The notes beneath the pieces were generated by a model. It saw only the letters and a list, made by a program, of their open reading frames with translations. It had not been told where the DNA came from and searched no databases. A DNA stretch of 64,000 nucleotides from JAWPMT01 sp965601475 (GTDB taxonomy: Bacteria; Bacteroidota; Bacteroidia; Cytophagales; Cyclobacteriaceae), in contig OZ271832.1 in the NCBI GenBank assembly GCA_965601475.1, forward strand, positions 1,302,001-1,366,000, written 5' to 3'. Both the position numbers and the translations under genes were made by a program. This document shows positions 37,351 to 46,947 of this stretch, piece after piece. The stretch's first letter is position 1; every line of letters begins with the position of its first letter.

Positions 37351-38790
37351 ATGAGAAATAAATTACCGGTACTACTCCTCGTGATATGCACCTCCGCTTT
37401 TGGTCAGTTTGATCGCGTCTTATCCGTAGAGGAGCTTCGCGAGGATTACAGGATATATCGTGGCACCCTGGAAGACTTCCATGCCGGATTGTATTGGTAC
37501 ACCTCCAAAGAGGAGTTGGATCAGCACTTCCAGGAGGCGGATAAGAGCCTTCGAAAGCCACGGACTGAACGTGAGTTTTTCAGGTTACTCTCCAGCCTCT
37601 CAACAAAAATCAGATGCGGGCACACCTTTATCATACCCGCTGATGGACAGGCAGAAAAGATCTGGAAAAATTCATTATTCCCAGTCCAACTTTCAATCCA
37701 GGACGGAAGGCTCTATTGCATTCGACATTATGCTGAGAATGGCCTGGCTCCGGGAGATGAGCTTCTCCTTATCAATGGCGCCTCTGCTAGTGAGCTGTTG
37801 CAACTCATGTTTGATCACTTTCCAATCGCCAACGACGGGTATGCGACTACCGGGAAAATCCGGATGATTGAAAGAAATTTCCACACCTTCTACGCCATCC
37901 TGAAGGGTCAACCTGAAACCTTCACCATCCAATACAGATCCAATGGAAAATTGCTGACCAAAGAAATTGACGGCAAGACCGAAGAGGAGATCGAAAAATT
38001 TGCAGGAGCTGATACCTCCTCCGAAGACGAGGCCTACATGCAGTTGGAATTCGTGGATAGCTTGTCAACTGCCCTACTGACGGTGCGGTCCTTTGGAAAT
38101 GGTCCTATCAATGGAAAGAAGACCAAATTCAGATCTGTGCTAGAAGAATCAATGGTTAAGGTTGAAGAGAAGGGTGTGCAAAACCTGATACTTGACCTCC
38201 GAGGTAACAGCGGTGGCACTGATGAATATGGATTAGAGCTTTTTTCCTATTTCCACCCCGAACCTATTGTTGAATTTGAGAAACAAGAATTTACCATCAA
38301 TAAGTCGGACTACTTCAAATATTCAGATCTGAGCGCCTTTAAATTACGCATGTTGAAGGCCTTTAGTAAGACAAAAAAAGTTAACGACTCCACCTACCTC
38401 CTACTCAGTCAAAAGACCCTGAAACCTTTTGGGCCGACCCAGCCGCAATTTAAAGGTGCGCTGTATGTCCTCATCGACGGTGGCACCTTCTCCACAGCCG
38501 CCGATGTTGCCGCACTCTTCAAATCCTACCAAAGAGGAACATTGATTGGGGAAGAAACGGGCGGAGGATACTACGGCAATACCAGCGGCCTTGGGGTAAC
38601 ATCGGTATTACCCAATTCCAAGTTCATCATGGTTACCCCTGTAATGCGCTACACGACAAATGTGGAAAAGGTCCAAGAAGTGGGACGAGGCGTGTCACCT
38701 GATCATCCTGTACATCCGACGATAAATGAGCTAATCGACGATGTAGACGCGGAGCTGAATTATGCCCTCCAATTGATTGGCAACAAATAG
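37351..38790 (+). CDS. Exported S41 family peptidase
   Basis: 479 residues from the ATG at 37351, chosen because it gives a signal peptide (about 1-18, CTSAFGQF); an open frame reaches back to 37255. A helical N-terminal domain is followed by a PDZ-like part (LAPGDELLLINGA) and the tail-specific protease core, with the LILDLRGNSGGTDEYG strand and the putative catalytic Ser in DGGTFSTAAD, followed by IGEETGGGYYGNTSG. No Lys at the usual Ctp position is obvious, so the catalytic set may be of the Ser/Glu type. Periplasmic; substrate unknown. Confidence 0.83.
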   Translation: MRNKLPVLLLVICTSAFGQFDRVLSVEELREDYRIYRGTLEDFHAGLYWYTSKEELDQHFQEADKSLRKPRTEREFFRLLSSLSTKIRCGHTFIIPADGQAEKIWKNSLFPVQLSIQDGRLYCIRHYAENGLAPGDELLLINGASASELLQLMFDHFPIANDGYATTGKIRMIERNFHTFYAILKGQPETFTIQYRSNGKLLTKEIDGKTEEEIEKFAGADTSSEDEAYMQLEFVDSLSTALLTVRSFGNGPINGKKTKFRSVLEESMVKVEEKGVQNLILDLRGNSGGTDEYGLELFSYFHPEPIVEFEKQEFTINKSDYFKYSDLSAFKLRMLKAFSKTKKVNDSTYLLLSQKTLKPFGPTQPQFKGALYVLIDGGTFSTAADVAALFKSYQRGTLIGEETGGGYYGNTSGLGVTSVLPNSKFIMVTPVMRYTTNVEKVQEVGRGVSPDHPVHPTINELIDDVDAELNYALQLIGNK

Positions 38791-38866
38791 CACCAGTACC
38801 TGGCCCTGGCCAAATCATTGCCGCAAAGCCACATAAATTTGGCTTGCCAATACACGACAGTCACAG

Positions 38867-39778
38867 ATGAAAGGAATTGGAAACACACCATTGATCAAAC
38901 TGGAGCGACTCACCACTGCTGAGATGGCTGACGTCCATGTGAAGTTTGAAGGCGCCAATCTGACGGGAAGCATGAAAGACCGCATGGCGCTTTCCATGAT
39001 CGAGGGCGCCGAGCGGAAGGGCCTGTTGAAAAAGGGGATGAGAGTCGTGGAATACACGGGCGGTAGTACTGGTAGCTCTCTGGCAATGGTTTGCGCCAAA
39101 AAAGGATACCCGGCACATTTTGTGTCCTCCAATGGCTTTGCCTGGGAAAAGATCCAAACCATGCGCGCCTTTGGAGCGACCGTGGAAATCGTTGAAGCGG
39201 AAAACGACGTGCTTACTGCGGATGTCATAGATCGGATGATTGCCAGAGCAAAAGTGCTAATCAACGAACCGGATACGTTCTGGGTAGATCAAATCAACAA
39301 TCCGGACAACAAGTTGGGCTACCATGCCATGGGCGAGGAGATATTGCGAGAACTAGGTAGCCACATCGACGAATTTGTGATGGCCGTGGGTGGAGGTGGC
39401 TGCATCTCCGGTAACTCAGAGGTGCTCAAAGCGCAGCTTCCAGAGCTTAGGACCGTTGGTGTGGAGCCATATCATGTGCGAAACATTTCAGGAGGCGACA
39501 CCCGGGGAACCCACAAATTGGAAGGGATCGGATTATCCTTTGTACCCTCCATTCTGCGTCAAGACCTCATAGATGAGATCATACCCGTCAAAGATGAAGA
39601 TGCTTACGCCACAGCACATGCCATGGCGACACAGGAAGGCATTATCGGCGGCGCTACCGCTGGCGCGAACGTTTGGGCGGCATTACAGCGGGCAAGGATA
39701 CTGGGCCCGGGCAAGACCATCGTGACAGTGGTCTGTGACACGGGAATCAAGTACTTACAGGGTGATCTCTATGCCTAA
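38867..39778 (+). CDS. PLP-dependent cysteine synthase family protein
   Basis: 303-residue fold-type II PLP enzyme. Lys37 in GSMKDRMA is the Schiff-base residue, TGGSTGSSLA binds the phosphate, and AVGGGGCISG is the second glycine loop. CysK/CysM normally read GNTG in the first loop; the GSTG here occurs in several cysteine-synthase-like or cystathionine beta-synthase-like enzymes. It probably handles O-acetylserine or a similar amino acid. Start ATG is short of the usual N-terminus by about ten residues, so the true N-terminus may differ. Monocistronic. Confidence 0.82.
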   Translation: MKGIGNTPLIKLERLTTAEMADVHVKFEGANLTGSMKDRMALSMIEGAERKGLLKKGMRVVEYTGGSTGSSLAMVCAKKGYPAHFVSSNGFAWEKIQTMRAFGATVEIVEAENDVLTADVIDRMIARAKVLINEPDTFWVDQINNPDNKLGYHAMGEEILRELGSHIDEFVMAVGGGGCISGNSEVLKAQLPELRTVGVEPYHVRNISGGDTRGTHKLEGIGLSFVPSILRQDLIDEIIPVKDEDAYATAHAMATQEGIIGGATAGANVWAALQRARILGPGKTIVTVVCDTGIKYLQGDLYA

Positions 39779-39831
39779 GGTCCGGGAGTAATCGCACCTC
39801 AAACGACTAGATTTACATAAACACCCATCGC

Positions 39832-40665
39832 ATGAAAAACCCACCCCAACGTGGAGATAGATTCCCCAACGTCAAGCTGCCCGATCAAAATGAGCGCCCC
39901 AGGCAAATCTCAGACTTTACCCGCCAGGGAGAAGCCGACAAACGCTACGGATTTAAGGATGGCTATCCTCTCATCGTGATTTTCTCCAGGGGTTTCTTCT
40001 GTCCCCGGGATCAGCAGCAGTTTCGCTCACTCGTGGCCTTTCAGAGCGAACTTCAGGTCAACTTTTGCAAGCTGGTGACCATCAGTGCGGATGAACCCAA
40101 GGTTTCTGCAGCCTTCAAAGCCGGGCTTGGGGCCAACTGGCCCTTTCTTTGTGACACGGAGCGAAAGCTGATCAAGGCCCTGGACATACTTGATGAGACA
40201 GAGGGGGAATACGCCTACCGGGCGCTACCCTACACTTTCGTCCTCAAACCCAACCTGGAAATTTTCAAAGTATACAATGGCTGGTATTTCGTCGGCCGAC
40301 CGACTGTAGAAGAATTACGCCAGGATCTTAGGACCATCATGCAAGAAATGGACTACTACTCCTACGAAGCGTTTGACTCGGACCACGTCAAAAAAATTCG
40401 GATCCCTCAGCAGACCTGGCTGGGGGAACAGGTCAGGACAAGCTCCCGGGAAAAGGGTGTTGTCCATGCATTTGACATGCGTACCGGAAATGGCTACATC
40501 AAGGCGGACACCATGGATGAAATGATCTTTTTCAACTTCACCGCCATTCCCGGTGAAGGTTACCGCACCATGCGACCTGGTGAGCGAGTGACGTTCGAAT
40601 TAGTTGAAACGTACACTGGTTTGTCCGCAACGAATGTACAAAAAATGCTACCCGACCAGGAATAA
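39832..40665 (+). CDS. Peroxiredoxin-like domain fused to cold-shock domain
   Basis: 277 residues. Residues about 5-180 form an AhpC/TSA thioredoxin-fold domain with a single Cys-Pro at FFCPRDQQQ (Cys57), followed by VTISADEP and the YTFVLKP strand. Residues about 207-272 read like a complete cold-shock domain (GVVHAFDMRTGNGYI, MIFFNFTAIPGEGYRT, GERVTFE...LSATNV). The first half suggests a thiol peroxidase or redox sensor; the second suggests RNA or single-stranded DNA binding. No signal peptide, so cytoplasmic. The fusion sits in one uninterrupted frame. Confidence 0.85.
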   Translation: MKNPPQRGDRFPNVKLPDQNERPRQISDFTRQGEADKRYGFKDGYPLIVIFSRGFFCPRDQQQFRSLVAFQSELQVNFCKLVTISADEPKVSAAFKAGLGANWPFLCDTERKLIKALDILDETEGEYAYRALPYTFVLKPNLEIFKVYNGWYFVGRPTVEELRQDLRTIMQEMDYYSYEAFDSDHVKKIRIPQQTWLGEQVRTSSREKGVVHAFDMRTGNGYIKADTMDEMIFFNFTAIPGEGYRTMRPGERVTFELVETYTGLSATNVQKMLPDQE

Positions 40666-40867
40666 AGGATTCCTCCGAAGGACCAAATTAGTCAAGTACG
40701 CAGGTCCAACCTGAGGCGGGGGTTAGGGAAGACACTTGTGCTGGTGACTGTTAGCCTTCGAATGCTTTCGGATATTTGAAGAACGGCATTTGCTGCACTT
40801 TTTGTAGATTGTATGTCCATGAGTATTTCAATCTCATCGAATACCATCCAACTAACCTGACAAGAAC

Positions 40868-42364
40868 ATGAAGACAAAAATGACGCTATGGCTTATTGGC
40901 CTGGCAGTATTGGCCTGCACCCTAGAAGGACCGGTAACCGAACAAACTGCCGCCCCCGAAGCAACTATTCTTTCAACCCCGGTTTTCAGCACTGCTGGTA
41001 AGCAATCGACCATCTACACCACCGCAAGTGGTACGGATCTGCGACTGGCACAGACAGGTACTGCCACGTTTGCGTCAGTCGATCAACCCCTCGAAAATGA
41101 GGTTTCCGTTTTCGTCAATCCAAGGAAGTCTTTCCAGACATTGATGGGCATTGGTGGTGCCATCACCGATGCTTCGGCAGAGGTATTCGCGGCCATGCCG
41201 GCTGAAAAGCAGGAGGAATTCCTCACAGCCTACTATGACCAGGAAAAAGGCATCGGCTACTCTTTGATCCGAACACCCATCCACAGCTGTGACTTCAGCA
41301 CCGGGAGTTACACCTACATTGAGGATGGGGACAAAGCGCTAGAGACTTTCGACATTGCTCATGATCGCGAATACAAGATACCGTTAATCAAAAAAGCCAT
41401 TAGCACGGCAGGAGGCAGCTTACTCCTGTATGCCAGTCCATGGAGTCCTCCGGCATTCATGAAAGACAATAACAACATGCTGCAGGGAGGAAAACTCCTT
41501 CCCGAATATTTCGATACCTGGGCCTTGTACTACACCAAATTCATCAAAGCCTATGAAGCCGAAGGCATGCCCATCTGGGGGGTCACGATACAGAATGAGC
41601 CCATGGCCGTGCAGCGCTGGGAGTCATGCATCTATACCGCTGAGGAGGAACGCGATTTTCTCAAAAATCATTTAGGACCGATCATGGAACGGGAGGGACT
41701 TGGTGACAAGAAGATCGTCGTATGGGACCACAACCGAGACCTCATCAATCATAGGGCCAACACCATCTTCGAGGACCCTGACGCCGCGAAATATGCCTGG
41801 GGTATTGGATTTCACTGGTACGAAACCTGGGCTGGCGGTCTACCGATGTTTGACAACCTTGGGAATATTCAGGAGTCATTCCCTACCAAGAATTTGCTAT
41901 TTACGGAAGGTTGTCAGGAAAGATTCAGTGCTGACCGATACCAACACTGGCCCAATGCAGAGCGTTATGGTCGTTCCATGATCAATGATTTTAACCAGGG
42001 CACTGTCGGCTGGACGGATTGGAATATCCTGTTGAATGAGAATGGTGGCCCGAACCACGTAGGAAATTATTGCTTTGCACCGATTCATGGAGACACAGGT
42101 AACGGCGAATTGATCTACACCCCGACATACTACTACATCGGGCATTTCTCCAAATTCATTCGACCTGGGGCCGTACGCATCAGCACGGTAAGTAGCCGCA
42201 GCCACCTGCTTAGCACCACTTTTCTCAATGAGGATGGTAGCCTGGTCTCAGTCATCATGAACCAGAGTGACGAAGACATAGATTATCAACTCTATGTCGG
42301 CGCCTCTGAGGCGATTGCGGCAAGTATACCCGCACACGCCATGCAGACTGTAGTGACGTTGTAG
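40868..42364 (+). CDS. Glycoside hydrolase family 30 lipoprotein (glucosylceramidase-like)
   Basis: 498 residues. A lipoprotein signal ends at LAVLAC (Cys near 17). The TIM barrel carries the GH30 acid/base Glu244 in TIQNEP and the nucleophile Glu347 in LFTEGCQE, with the ASPWSPPAFMK and FHWYETW blocks and a C-terminal beta-sandwich. GH30 enzymes cleave beta-glucosyl, beta-1,6-glucan or xylan links; the subgroup of this one fits beta-1,6-glucanase or glucosylceramidase. Surface or periplasmic. No SusCD pair accompanies it. Confidence 0.9.
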   Translation: MKTKMTLWLIGLAVLACTLEGPVTEQTAAPEATILSTPVFSTAGKQSTIYTTASGTDLRLAQTGTATFASVDQPLENEVSVFVNPRKSFQTLMGIGGAITDASAEVFAAMPAEKQEEFLTAYYDQEKGIGYSLIRTPIHSCDFSTGSYTYIEDGDKALETFDIAHDREYKIPLIKKAISTAGGSLLLYASPWSPPAFMKDNNNMLQGGKLLPEYFDTWALYYTKFIKAYEAEGMPIWGVTIQNEPMAVQRWESCIYTAEEERDFLKNHLGPIMEREGLGDKKIVVWDHNRDLINHRANTIFEDPDAAKYAWGIGFHWYETWAGGLPMFDNLGNIQESFPTKNLLFTEGCQERFSADRYQHWPNAERYGRSMINDFNQGTVGWTDWNILLNENGGPNHVGNYCFAPIHGDTGNGELIYTPTYYYIGHFSKFIRPGAVRISTVSSRSHLLSTTFLNEDGSLVSVIMNQSDEDIDYQLYVGASEAIAASIPAHAMQTVVTL

Positions 42365-42374
42365 TGGAGGATAA

Positions 42375-42545
42375 TTAATCCTTCACTTCTTTGCGATAGT
42401 AGTAGGTTCGTTTGTTGCCTCCATCGGATACGACCTGGATCAGCTCATAGCCGTTTTTCCCCCGGTTGTCCAATTGGTGCATTTCCGTCACATCCTCATA
42501 GTTCGATTTCAGCTCGATGGTTTCGACAAAATAGTGGTATTTCAT
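42375..42545 (-). CDS. Small DUF4177-like protein
   Basis: 56 residues from ATG at 42545 to the stop at 42375. The pattern Tyr-x-Tyr-Phe-Val-Glu, then GKNGYELIQVVSDGG and a Tyr-rich final strand, resembles the DUF4177 family, whose members are small alpha/beta proteins without known function. It converges with the GH30 gene (10-bp gap). Coding is supported by the family-like pattern and ordinary codon use, not by length. Confidence 0.6.
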   Translation of the reverse strand: MKYHYFVETIELKSNYEDVTEMHQLDNRGKNGYELIQVVSDGGNKRTYYYRKEVKD

Positions 42546-42753
42546 GATGAATCATTCTTAGGGCCACAACCTGCTTTTGCATAGGCCAGGTTTTAGCTTT
42601 TTTCAGAAAATTGCTAAGTGTTCGGCAGCGTCAGTTCTTTCAAAAGTCCCAAGCCTGTATTAAAGGTCGCTATTTCCATAGTGGAAACAAAGGCTTCCTA
42701 TGGTGAAGTGACTCACATTTTTGCTATCTGGCATGATTCCTGGAAATGACCCC

Positions 42754-43794
42754 TCAATCCAACTTGAATAGCCCGGCACCGTAAGTCCCGCCAATCGCCG
42801 GCCCCGTGAGGTGCAGGTGGCGTTTGTTGAAGGTCACCCCCGTGTTCTGCTCCAACTCCACGAGCCCTTTATTCACGATTGCCTCCAGTCGAACATTGGG
42901 ATTTTCGATGTTTACAACCCTTTGCTCGCTCCGAGACCAATATCCCACAAAGCCGTCATTGTTGGTGATCAGGCTACCGGTAAGTGGCGAAGTATAGGTG
43001 GGATTGTCCGTTCCGCCAGAAACAATGACGTGGCTGTTATTAGCTATAATGTTGTTGAAGAACTGGAATTTCACATCATTCGGACCAAACCAGAAGGCAC
43101 TTTCGTAGGACCTTGTGATAATGTTGTGACTGATCCGAAAACCCTCAACATTGTCAAAAAGGAGGACTGCATTTCGACATTCGTAGAAAATGCAGTGATC
43201 CACCGTGTTGTCTCGACCGTGGGCCCAGATACCACCCTGAATCCTGGCTGATTCCTTGTCGCCTATGAACATGCACTGGCTAACCTCCAAATCTGCCAGT
43301 GACTTGTCCTCTTTCGTAATGGGGTAATAGTAGGAAACCTCAGGATTGGCGTTACCCAAAAACTTCAACCCTCGAATGGAGACACGGTCAGAAGCCACCA
43401 GCAATCCCACAGCATGATTGAAAAAGGTGGCGGAGTTGTTAGCAGAGATGGATTGAATGACGGGCATCTTCGCCGGTGACCAATCGGGGTCATCAGGCAT
43501 CACCAACGCCTCAAGGATAAACCTGGTGGTATCTGTAAACATTCGGATAGGGTTGATGGGAATTTTGTCCATCAATAAATAATATCCCGGCATCACCTTG
43601 ATGACAAGGTCACCTGCACCCGTTTGCGAATTGGCCACCGAAACAACGGCAGCCAGCGACTTGAAGGGTAGCTGCCGACTTCCGTCGTTGGTATCCCGAC
43701 CGTTAACGGCATCGACGTAATACGTTTGTGCGCTCACCAGCATGGTGATAAAAAAGCATTGCAGGGTCAATATCAGTTGTGTTTTGTTCCTCAT
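42754..43794 (-). CDS. Exported right-handed beta-helix protein
   Basis: 346 residues from the ATG at 43794, which gives a signal peptide (about 1-22, MLVSAQ); the open frame runs to 43968 but would overlap the divergent gene. The start of the mature part, YVDAVNGRDTNDGSRQLPFK, is the DUF1565 signature. It is followed by repeated coils of a parallel beta-helix (DHCIFYECRNAV, SHNIITRS, FNNIIANN). Such folds include pectate lyases and polysaccharide-binding proteins. No lyase residues can be assigned. Divergent from the HTH membrane protein at 43892, with which it may be functionally linked. Confidence 0.8.
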   Translation of the reverse strand: MRNKTQLILTLQCFFITMLVSAQTYYVDAVNGRDTNDGSRQLPFKSLAAVVSVANSQTGAGDLVIKVMPGYYLLMDKIPINPIRMFTDTTRFILEALVMPDDPDWSPAKMPVIQSISANNSATFFNHAVGLLVASDRVSIRGLKFLGNANPEVSYYYPITKEDKSLADLEVSQCMFIGDKESARIQGGIWAHGRDNTVDHCIFYECRNAVLLFDNVEGFRISHNIITRSYESAFWFGPNDVKFQFFNNIIANNSHVIVSGGTDNPTYTSPLTGSLITNNDGFVGYWSRSEQRVVNIENPNVRLEAIVNKGLVELEQNTGVTFNKRHLHLTGPAIGGTYGAGLFKLD

Positions 43795-43891
43795 GTTGAT
43801 CATTTTTGATGGATTGAGCCACAATGTTGTGGAAGCGGATGTAACCTGAGGGCACCCATTTGCGATTAAAAAGCGTTCAAATACCGACCAA

Positions 43892-45169
43892 ATGCGCAAA
43901 GACGAGCAGGAACTATTAGATCTCTGCAAGCACCTGATCGAGGAGAAGCTACAATGGGCCGAAAGCAACGAATGGCGTCAACGGGACTTCCTGAACCTGA
44001 TCGCCCTGATCGAAGAAGCTTCACAGATCCGACTGAGCCTGTCCACCCTCAAAAGGCTCTGGAAGGCTGATTACGATGGCACGCCCCAACCCAGTACCCT
44101 GGATGCTTTGGCGCAGTTCCTCGGCTTTGAGCACTGGTTGGATTTTAGCACTACGCACACCCGGCATGGAGCATCTCTGCCACCCCCAAGCAAGAGCACC
44201 AAACGGCCCTACGTCGTTGTAGGGATCATCGCCGTAGCGATGATCCTCATAGGCTTCAACTACAAGTACTTCAGTCCTGATGTTTCCAATGCAAGGCCGA
44301 CTTTGTCTGTCAAAAATTCAGTACCTGCCAACGTACCCAACACTGTCATCTTCAACTATGACTTTGATGGCATCGAAGCCGACAGCTTTTTCATTCAGCA
44401 GTCCTGGAACCAGTACCGAAAGGCGCGAGTGCATCCTGCCGATTCCGTACACACCAGCATCTACTATTACCCAGGTGCTCACCGCGCACGTTTGATTGCC
44501 AATAGCACGACTTTGGCTGAGACCGTGTTGCATATCAAAACCGATGACTGGATTGCGGCCGCACGATTGGGCATGATGGACAATGTGCCCGTATACCTGA
44601 ACGTAGATCGATCGAACTGGGAGGGCTCCTTGAGCGTCACACGAGCACAGCTAACCGATGGTCCATTGGGCCTGAAGTCCAACCTGTATCTCAGTTACTA
44701 CTACGTCAATGACTTTGAGGGGCTCGACCCTAATCAGTTTATCCTGAGGACGCGACTCAGAAATGACAGCCTATTGCATATTCCTTGTCCCAAAATTGTG
44801 TTGATGGTGCTAGGCAGTTACGATATGCACATGATCCCACTGACCTCACCTGGCTGCATTGGTGACATCAACCTTAAGTTGGCTGATCAATTGGTCAGGG
44901 GGAAAAACACGGACCTTTCCGCCCTGGGCACAAATGTGTATCGCTGGCATACCCTGGAAATGCACCGTCGGGGCACAGAAGCCGAGGTCTGGTTGGACGG
45001 GGAAAACGTCTACACTGCCGACGGCCTGGGCGAAATTGGTGAGATCATTGGCCTCAATGCTAATTTCACGGGGAGTGGTTCCATTGATTTTGTGGTGTTG
45101 GAAAGCAATGGACGGTTGATTTACAGGGAAGATTTTGGTGGTGAAGAACCAGCTAGGACGAGCCGTTAG
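43892..45169 (+). CDS. Single-pass membrane protein with N-terminal HTH-like domain and exported C-terminal domain
   Basis: 425 residues. A cytoplasmic domain (about 1-90) contains SLSTLKRLWKADYDGTPQPS and TLDALAQFLGFEHWLDF, a helix-turn-helix-like module common in Bacteroidota transmembrane regulators. One transmembrane helix spans about 107-123. The exported part (about 130-425) consists of beta-strands, and its end (TLEMHRRGTEAEVWLDGENVY) resembles a concanavalin/LamG-type sandwich. This layout fits a one-component transmembrane regulator that reads an external ligand. It is divergent from the beta-helix gene across 97 bp. No enzymatic motif seen. Confidence 0.72.
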   Translation: MRKDEQELLDLCKHLIEEKLQWAESNEWRQRDFLNLIALIEEASQIRLSLSTLKRLWKADYDGTPQPSTLDALAQFLGFEHWLDFSTTHTRHGASLPPPSKSTKRPYVVVGIIAVAMILIGFNYKYFSPDVSNARPTLSVKNSVPANVPNTVIFNYDFDGIEADSFFIQQSWNQYRKARVHPADSVHTSIYYYPGAHRARLIANSTTLAETVLHIKTDDWIAAARLGMMDNVPVYLNVDRSNWEGSLSVTRAQLTDGPLGLKSNLYLSYYYVNDFEGLDPNQFILRTRLRNDSLLHIPCPKIVLMVLGSYDMHMIPLTSPGCIGDINLKLADQLVRGKNTDLSALGTNVYRWHTLEMHRRGTEAEVWLDGENVYTADGLGEIGEIIGLNANFTGSGSIDFVVLESNGRLIYREDFGGEEPARTSR

Positions 45170-45236
45170 TATGAATTTTCAATTATGACAAAAGAAGAAT
45201 CAATTTGGCTCACCGATCTTCCAAAGTAGTGTGATT

Positions 45237-46289
45237 ATGAAGAAAAAGACTACCACAATTATCGCCAGGACTTTGCTGTTTTCAGGAACAATCATTTCCT
45301 TGTATTTTGTCCCCTGGCCAATTGTAATCGCTTGGATCCAGCCACTTCCGGATACCGTTCAAAAACAGGTCAATGAAGCGACTGAATACGGCTTTGATGG
45401 CATTATTGTGTATGTCGATGAAGGGCATACAACCCAACCCAAATTTTACGCTTCGGGCTACAAGAATAGAGAAAACAAAATCCCCGCTGACCCACATTCT
45501 TTGTTCAAAATAGCGAGTGTGAGCAAGCTATACGTTGCGCTTGCGATCGCCAAATTAGAACGTGCGGGTCGTATTTCAATTGATAATACGCTTGCCCATT
45601 ACTTGCCGGAACTCGAAGGGCAAATCGATAATGCCGATGAAGTTACACTAAGCATGATGGTAAGGCATAGAAGCGGTATTCCCAACTTCACAGATACACC
45701 CAACTTCTGGGTAAATCCGCCAGGTAGTGAGCAGGAGGCGCTCGAGTTGGTCTTTGGTATGCCTGCCAATTTCGAGCCCGACGAAGACTATGAATACTCT
45801 AACACCAACTATTTATTGCTAGGTAGGGTAATGGACAGGGTGCTTGGTTACAGTCACCTACAATTCATAGAAGAGAAGATTTTGAAGCCATTAGAACTGC
45901 GTCAGACGTATGTTGCCCTTAAGGATGTAAATCCAGATGATGTGATGAGTGGGTATTATGTAGGTTACGAAAAAGACCTAAAGACAGATGACAATGGCTC
46001 GATGTTGGCGACAGCTCAGGATGTTGGGAAGTTCATTCGAGCTTTGAATGACGGATCAGCATTTACTGACAAAAGAGAACAACAGATCTATGCTAACATT
46101 TATGAATTTGAGCATACCGGCTTGATACCAGGATATCAGACCATTGCCAAGTACCATAAGGATATTGATACTGTAGTCATTCAATTCACAAACACCGTGA
46201 ACTTTGAAGGCTACAACTGGAATTTATCAGAAGTAATGTACGGTCGAATAGTGAGCATATTGAGGGATAAAAACCGAGCAGAACCATAG
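45237..46289 (+). CDS. Exported serine hydrolase of the beta-lactamase (PBP) fold
   Basis: 350 residues from the ATG at 45237; the frame continues two codons upstream to a GTG. An N-terminal hydrophobic segment (about 10-32) acts as signal or anchor. The catalytic Ser-x-x-Lys is in IASVSKLY (near residue 98) and the Tyr-x-Asn in YEYSNTNY. The MVRHRSGIPNF block is typical of class C beta-lactamase/D-alanyl-D-alanine carboxypeptidase relatives. Substrate unknown. Local base composition is more AT-rich than in the neighbours. Confidence 0.85.
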   Translation: MKKKTTTIIARTLLFSGTIISLYFVPWPIVIAWIQPLPDTVQKQVNEATEYGFDGIIVYVDEGHTTQPKFYASGYKNRENKIPADPHSLFKIASVSKLYVALAIAKLERAGRISIDNTLAHYLPELEGQIDNADEVTLSMMVRHRSGIPNFTDTPNFWVNPPGSEQEALELVFGMPANFEPDEDYEYSNTNYLLLGRVMDRVLGYSHLQFIEEKILKPLELRQTYVALKDVNPDDVMSGYYVGYEKDLKTDDNGSMLATAQDVGKFIRALNDGSAFTDKREQQIYANIYEFEHTGLIPGYQTIAKYHKDIDTVVIQFTNTVNFEGYNWNLSEVMYGRIVSILRDKNRAEP

Positions 46290-46338
46290 TGTTTGGTAAT
46301 TGACTGATATCAGCGGCTGAGGTTGACCTTGACCGCCT

Positions 46339-46941
46339 CTAGGTCTTAATTAGTGCATTCAATCGCAATTCCAGGTACTCCTTAACCAGGTCGTCCAAAC
46401 TCATACCCTGATCACCGAATTGCTGCGCGTCTGTCATGATGCTCATGATAAAGTGCCTATCCAATGCCAGCAACAGTTGGAGATTGAACTGGCCAAATGT
46501 CCCTTGCTTCATCCCTTCTCTGTAGATCATTTCGAAGTTGGACAATAGCTTATCGGTAAAGCGTTGAATAACCAACCAGACCTCTGGAAAATGACGTTGA
46601 ATCTGCTCCAGAAAATTGATGGATATACCCGCTATACCTTCGCCAATTCGATACATCATATTCCTGAGAACAAGCTCCATATCCTGACCTTCGACTGCTT
46701 CGGGAGAGATGATATACTTCATGTCATCCAGGACCAATTGAACTCCTGTCAGGTATATTTCTTCCTTGGTAGAAAAGTACGAGTAGATGGTACTCTTACT
46801 TTTTCCCATCAGCTCGGCCAGTTCATCAAGCGTGAGCCTATCCAATGGTCGATCCTGAAGTAGAGGCACCAATTGCCTCACCCAAACCTCCGCTTTTGGT
46901 GTCAGCAGTTTTCGTGATCTTTCGATTGATTTCCGTCCCAT
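46339..46941 (-). CDS. TetR family transcriptional regulator of the alkane operon
   Basis: 200 residues. The N-terminal HTH (about 30-65) reads LTLDELAELMGKSKSTIYSYFSTKEEIY; the C-terminal helical domain is unassigned. Third gene of the minus-strand set alkB-GMC-tetR, 6 bp downstream of the GMC gene, so it is made together with the enzymes it probably represses. The likely binding site is the perfect inverted repeat at 49588-49619. The inducer may be an alkane, alcohol or fatty acid. Confidence 0.9.
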   Translation of the reverse strand: MGRKSIERSRKLLTPKAEVWVRQLVPLLQDRPLDRLTLDELAELMGKSKSTIYSYFSTKEEIYLTGVQLVLDDMKYIISPEAVEGQDMELVLRNMMYRIGEGIAGISINFLEQIQRHFPEVWLVIQRFTDKLLSNFEMIYREGMKQGTFGQFNLQLLLALDRHFIMSIMTDAQQFGDQGMSLDDLVKEYLELRLNALIKT

Positions 46942-46947
46942 GCCAGG

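Noticed and set aside
45185..45229. 14-codon frame before the serine hydrolase
   Set aside because: Too short to support as a gene; no regulatory-leader features such as codon runs or alternative hairpins were seen.
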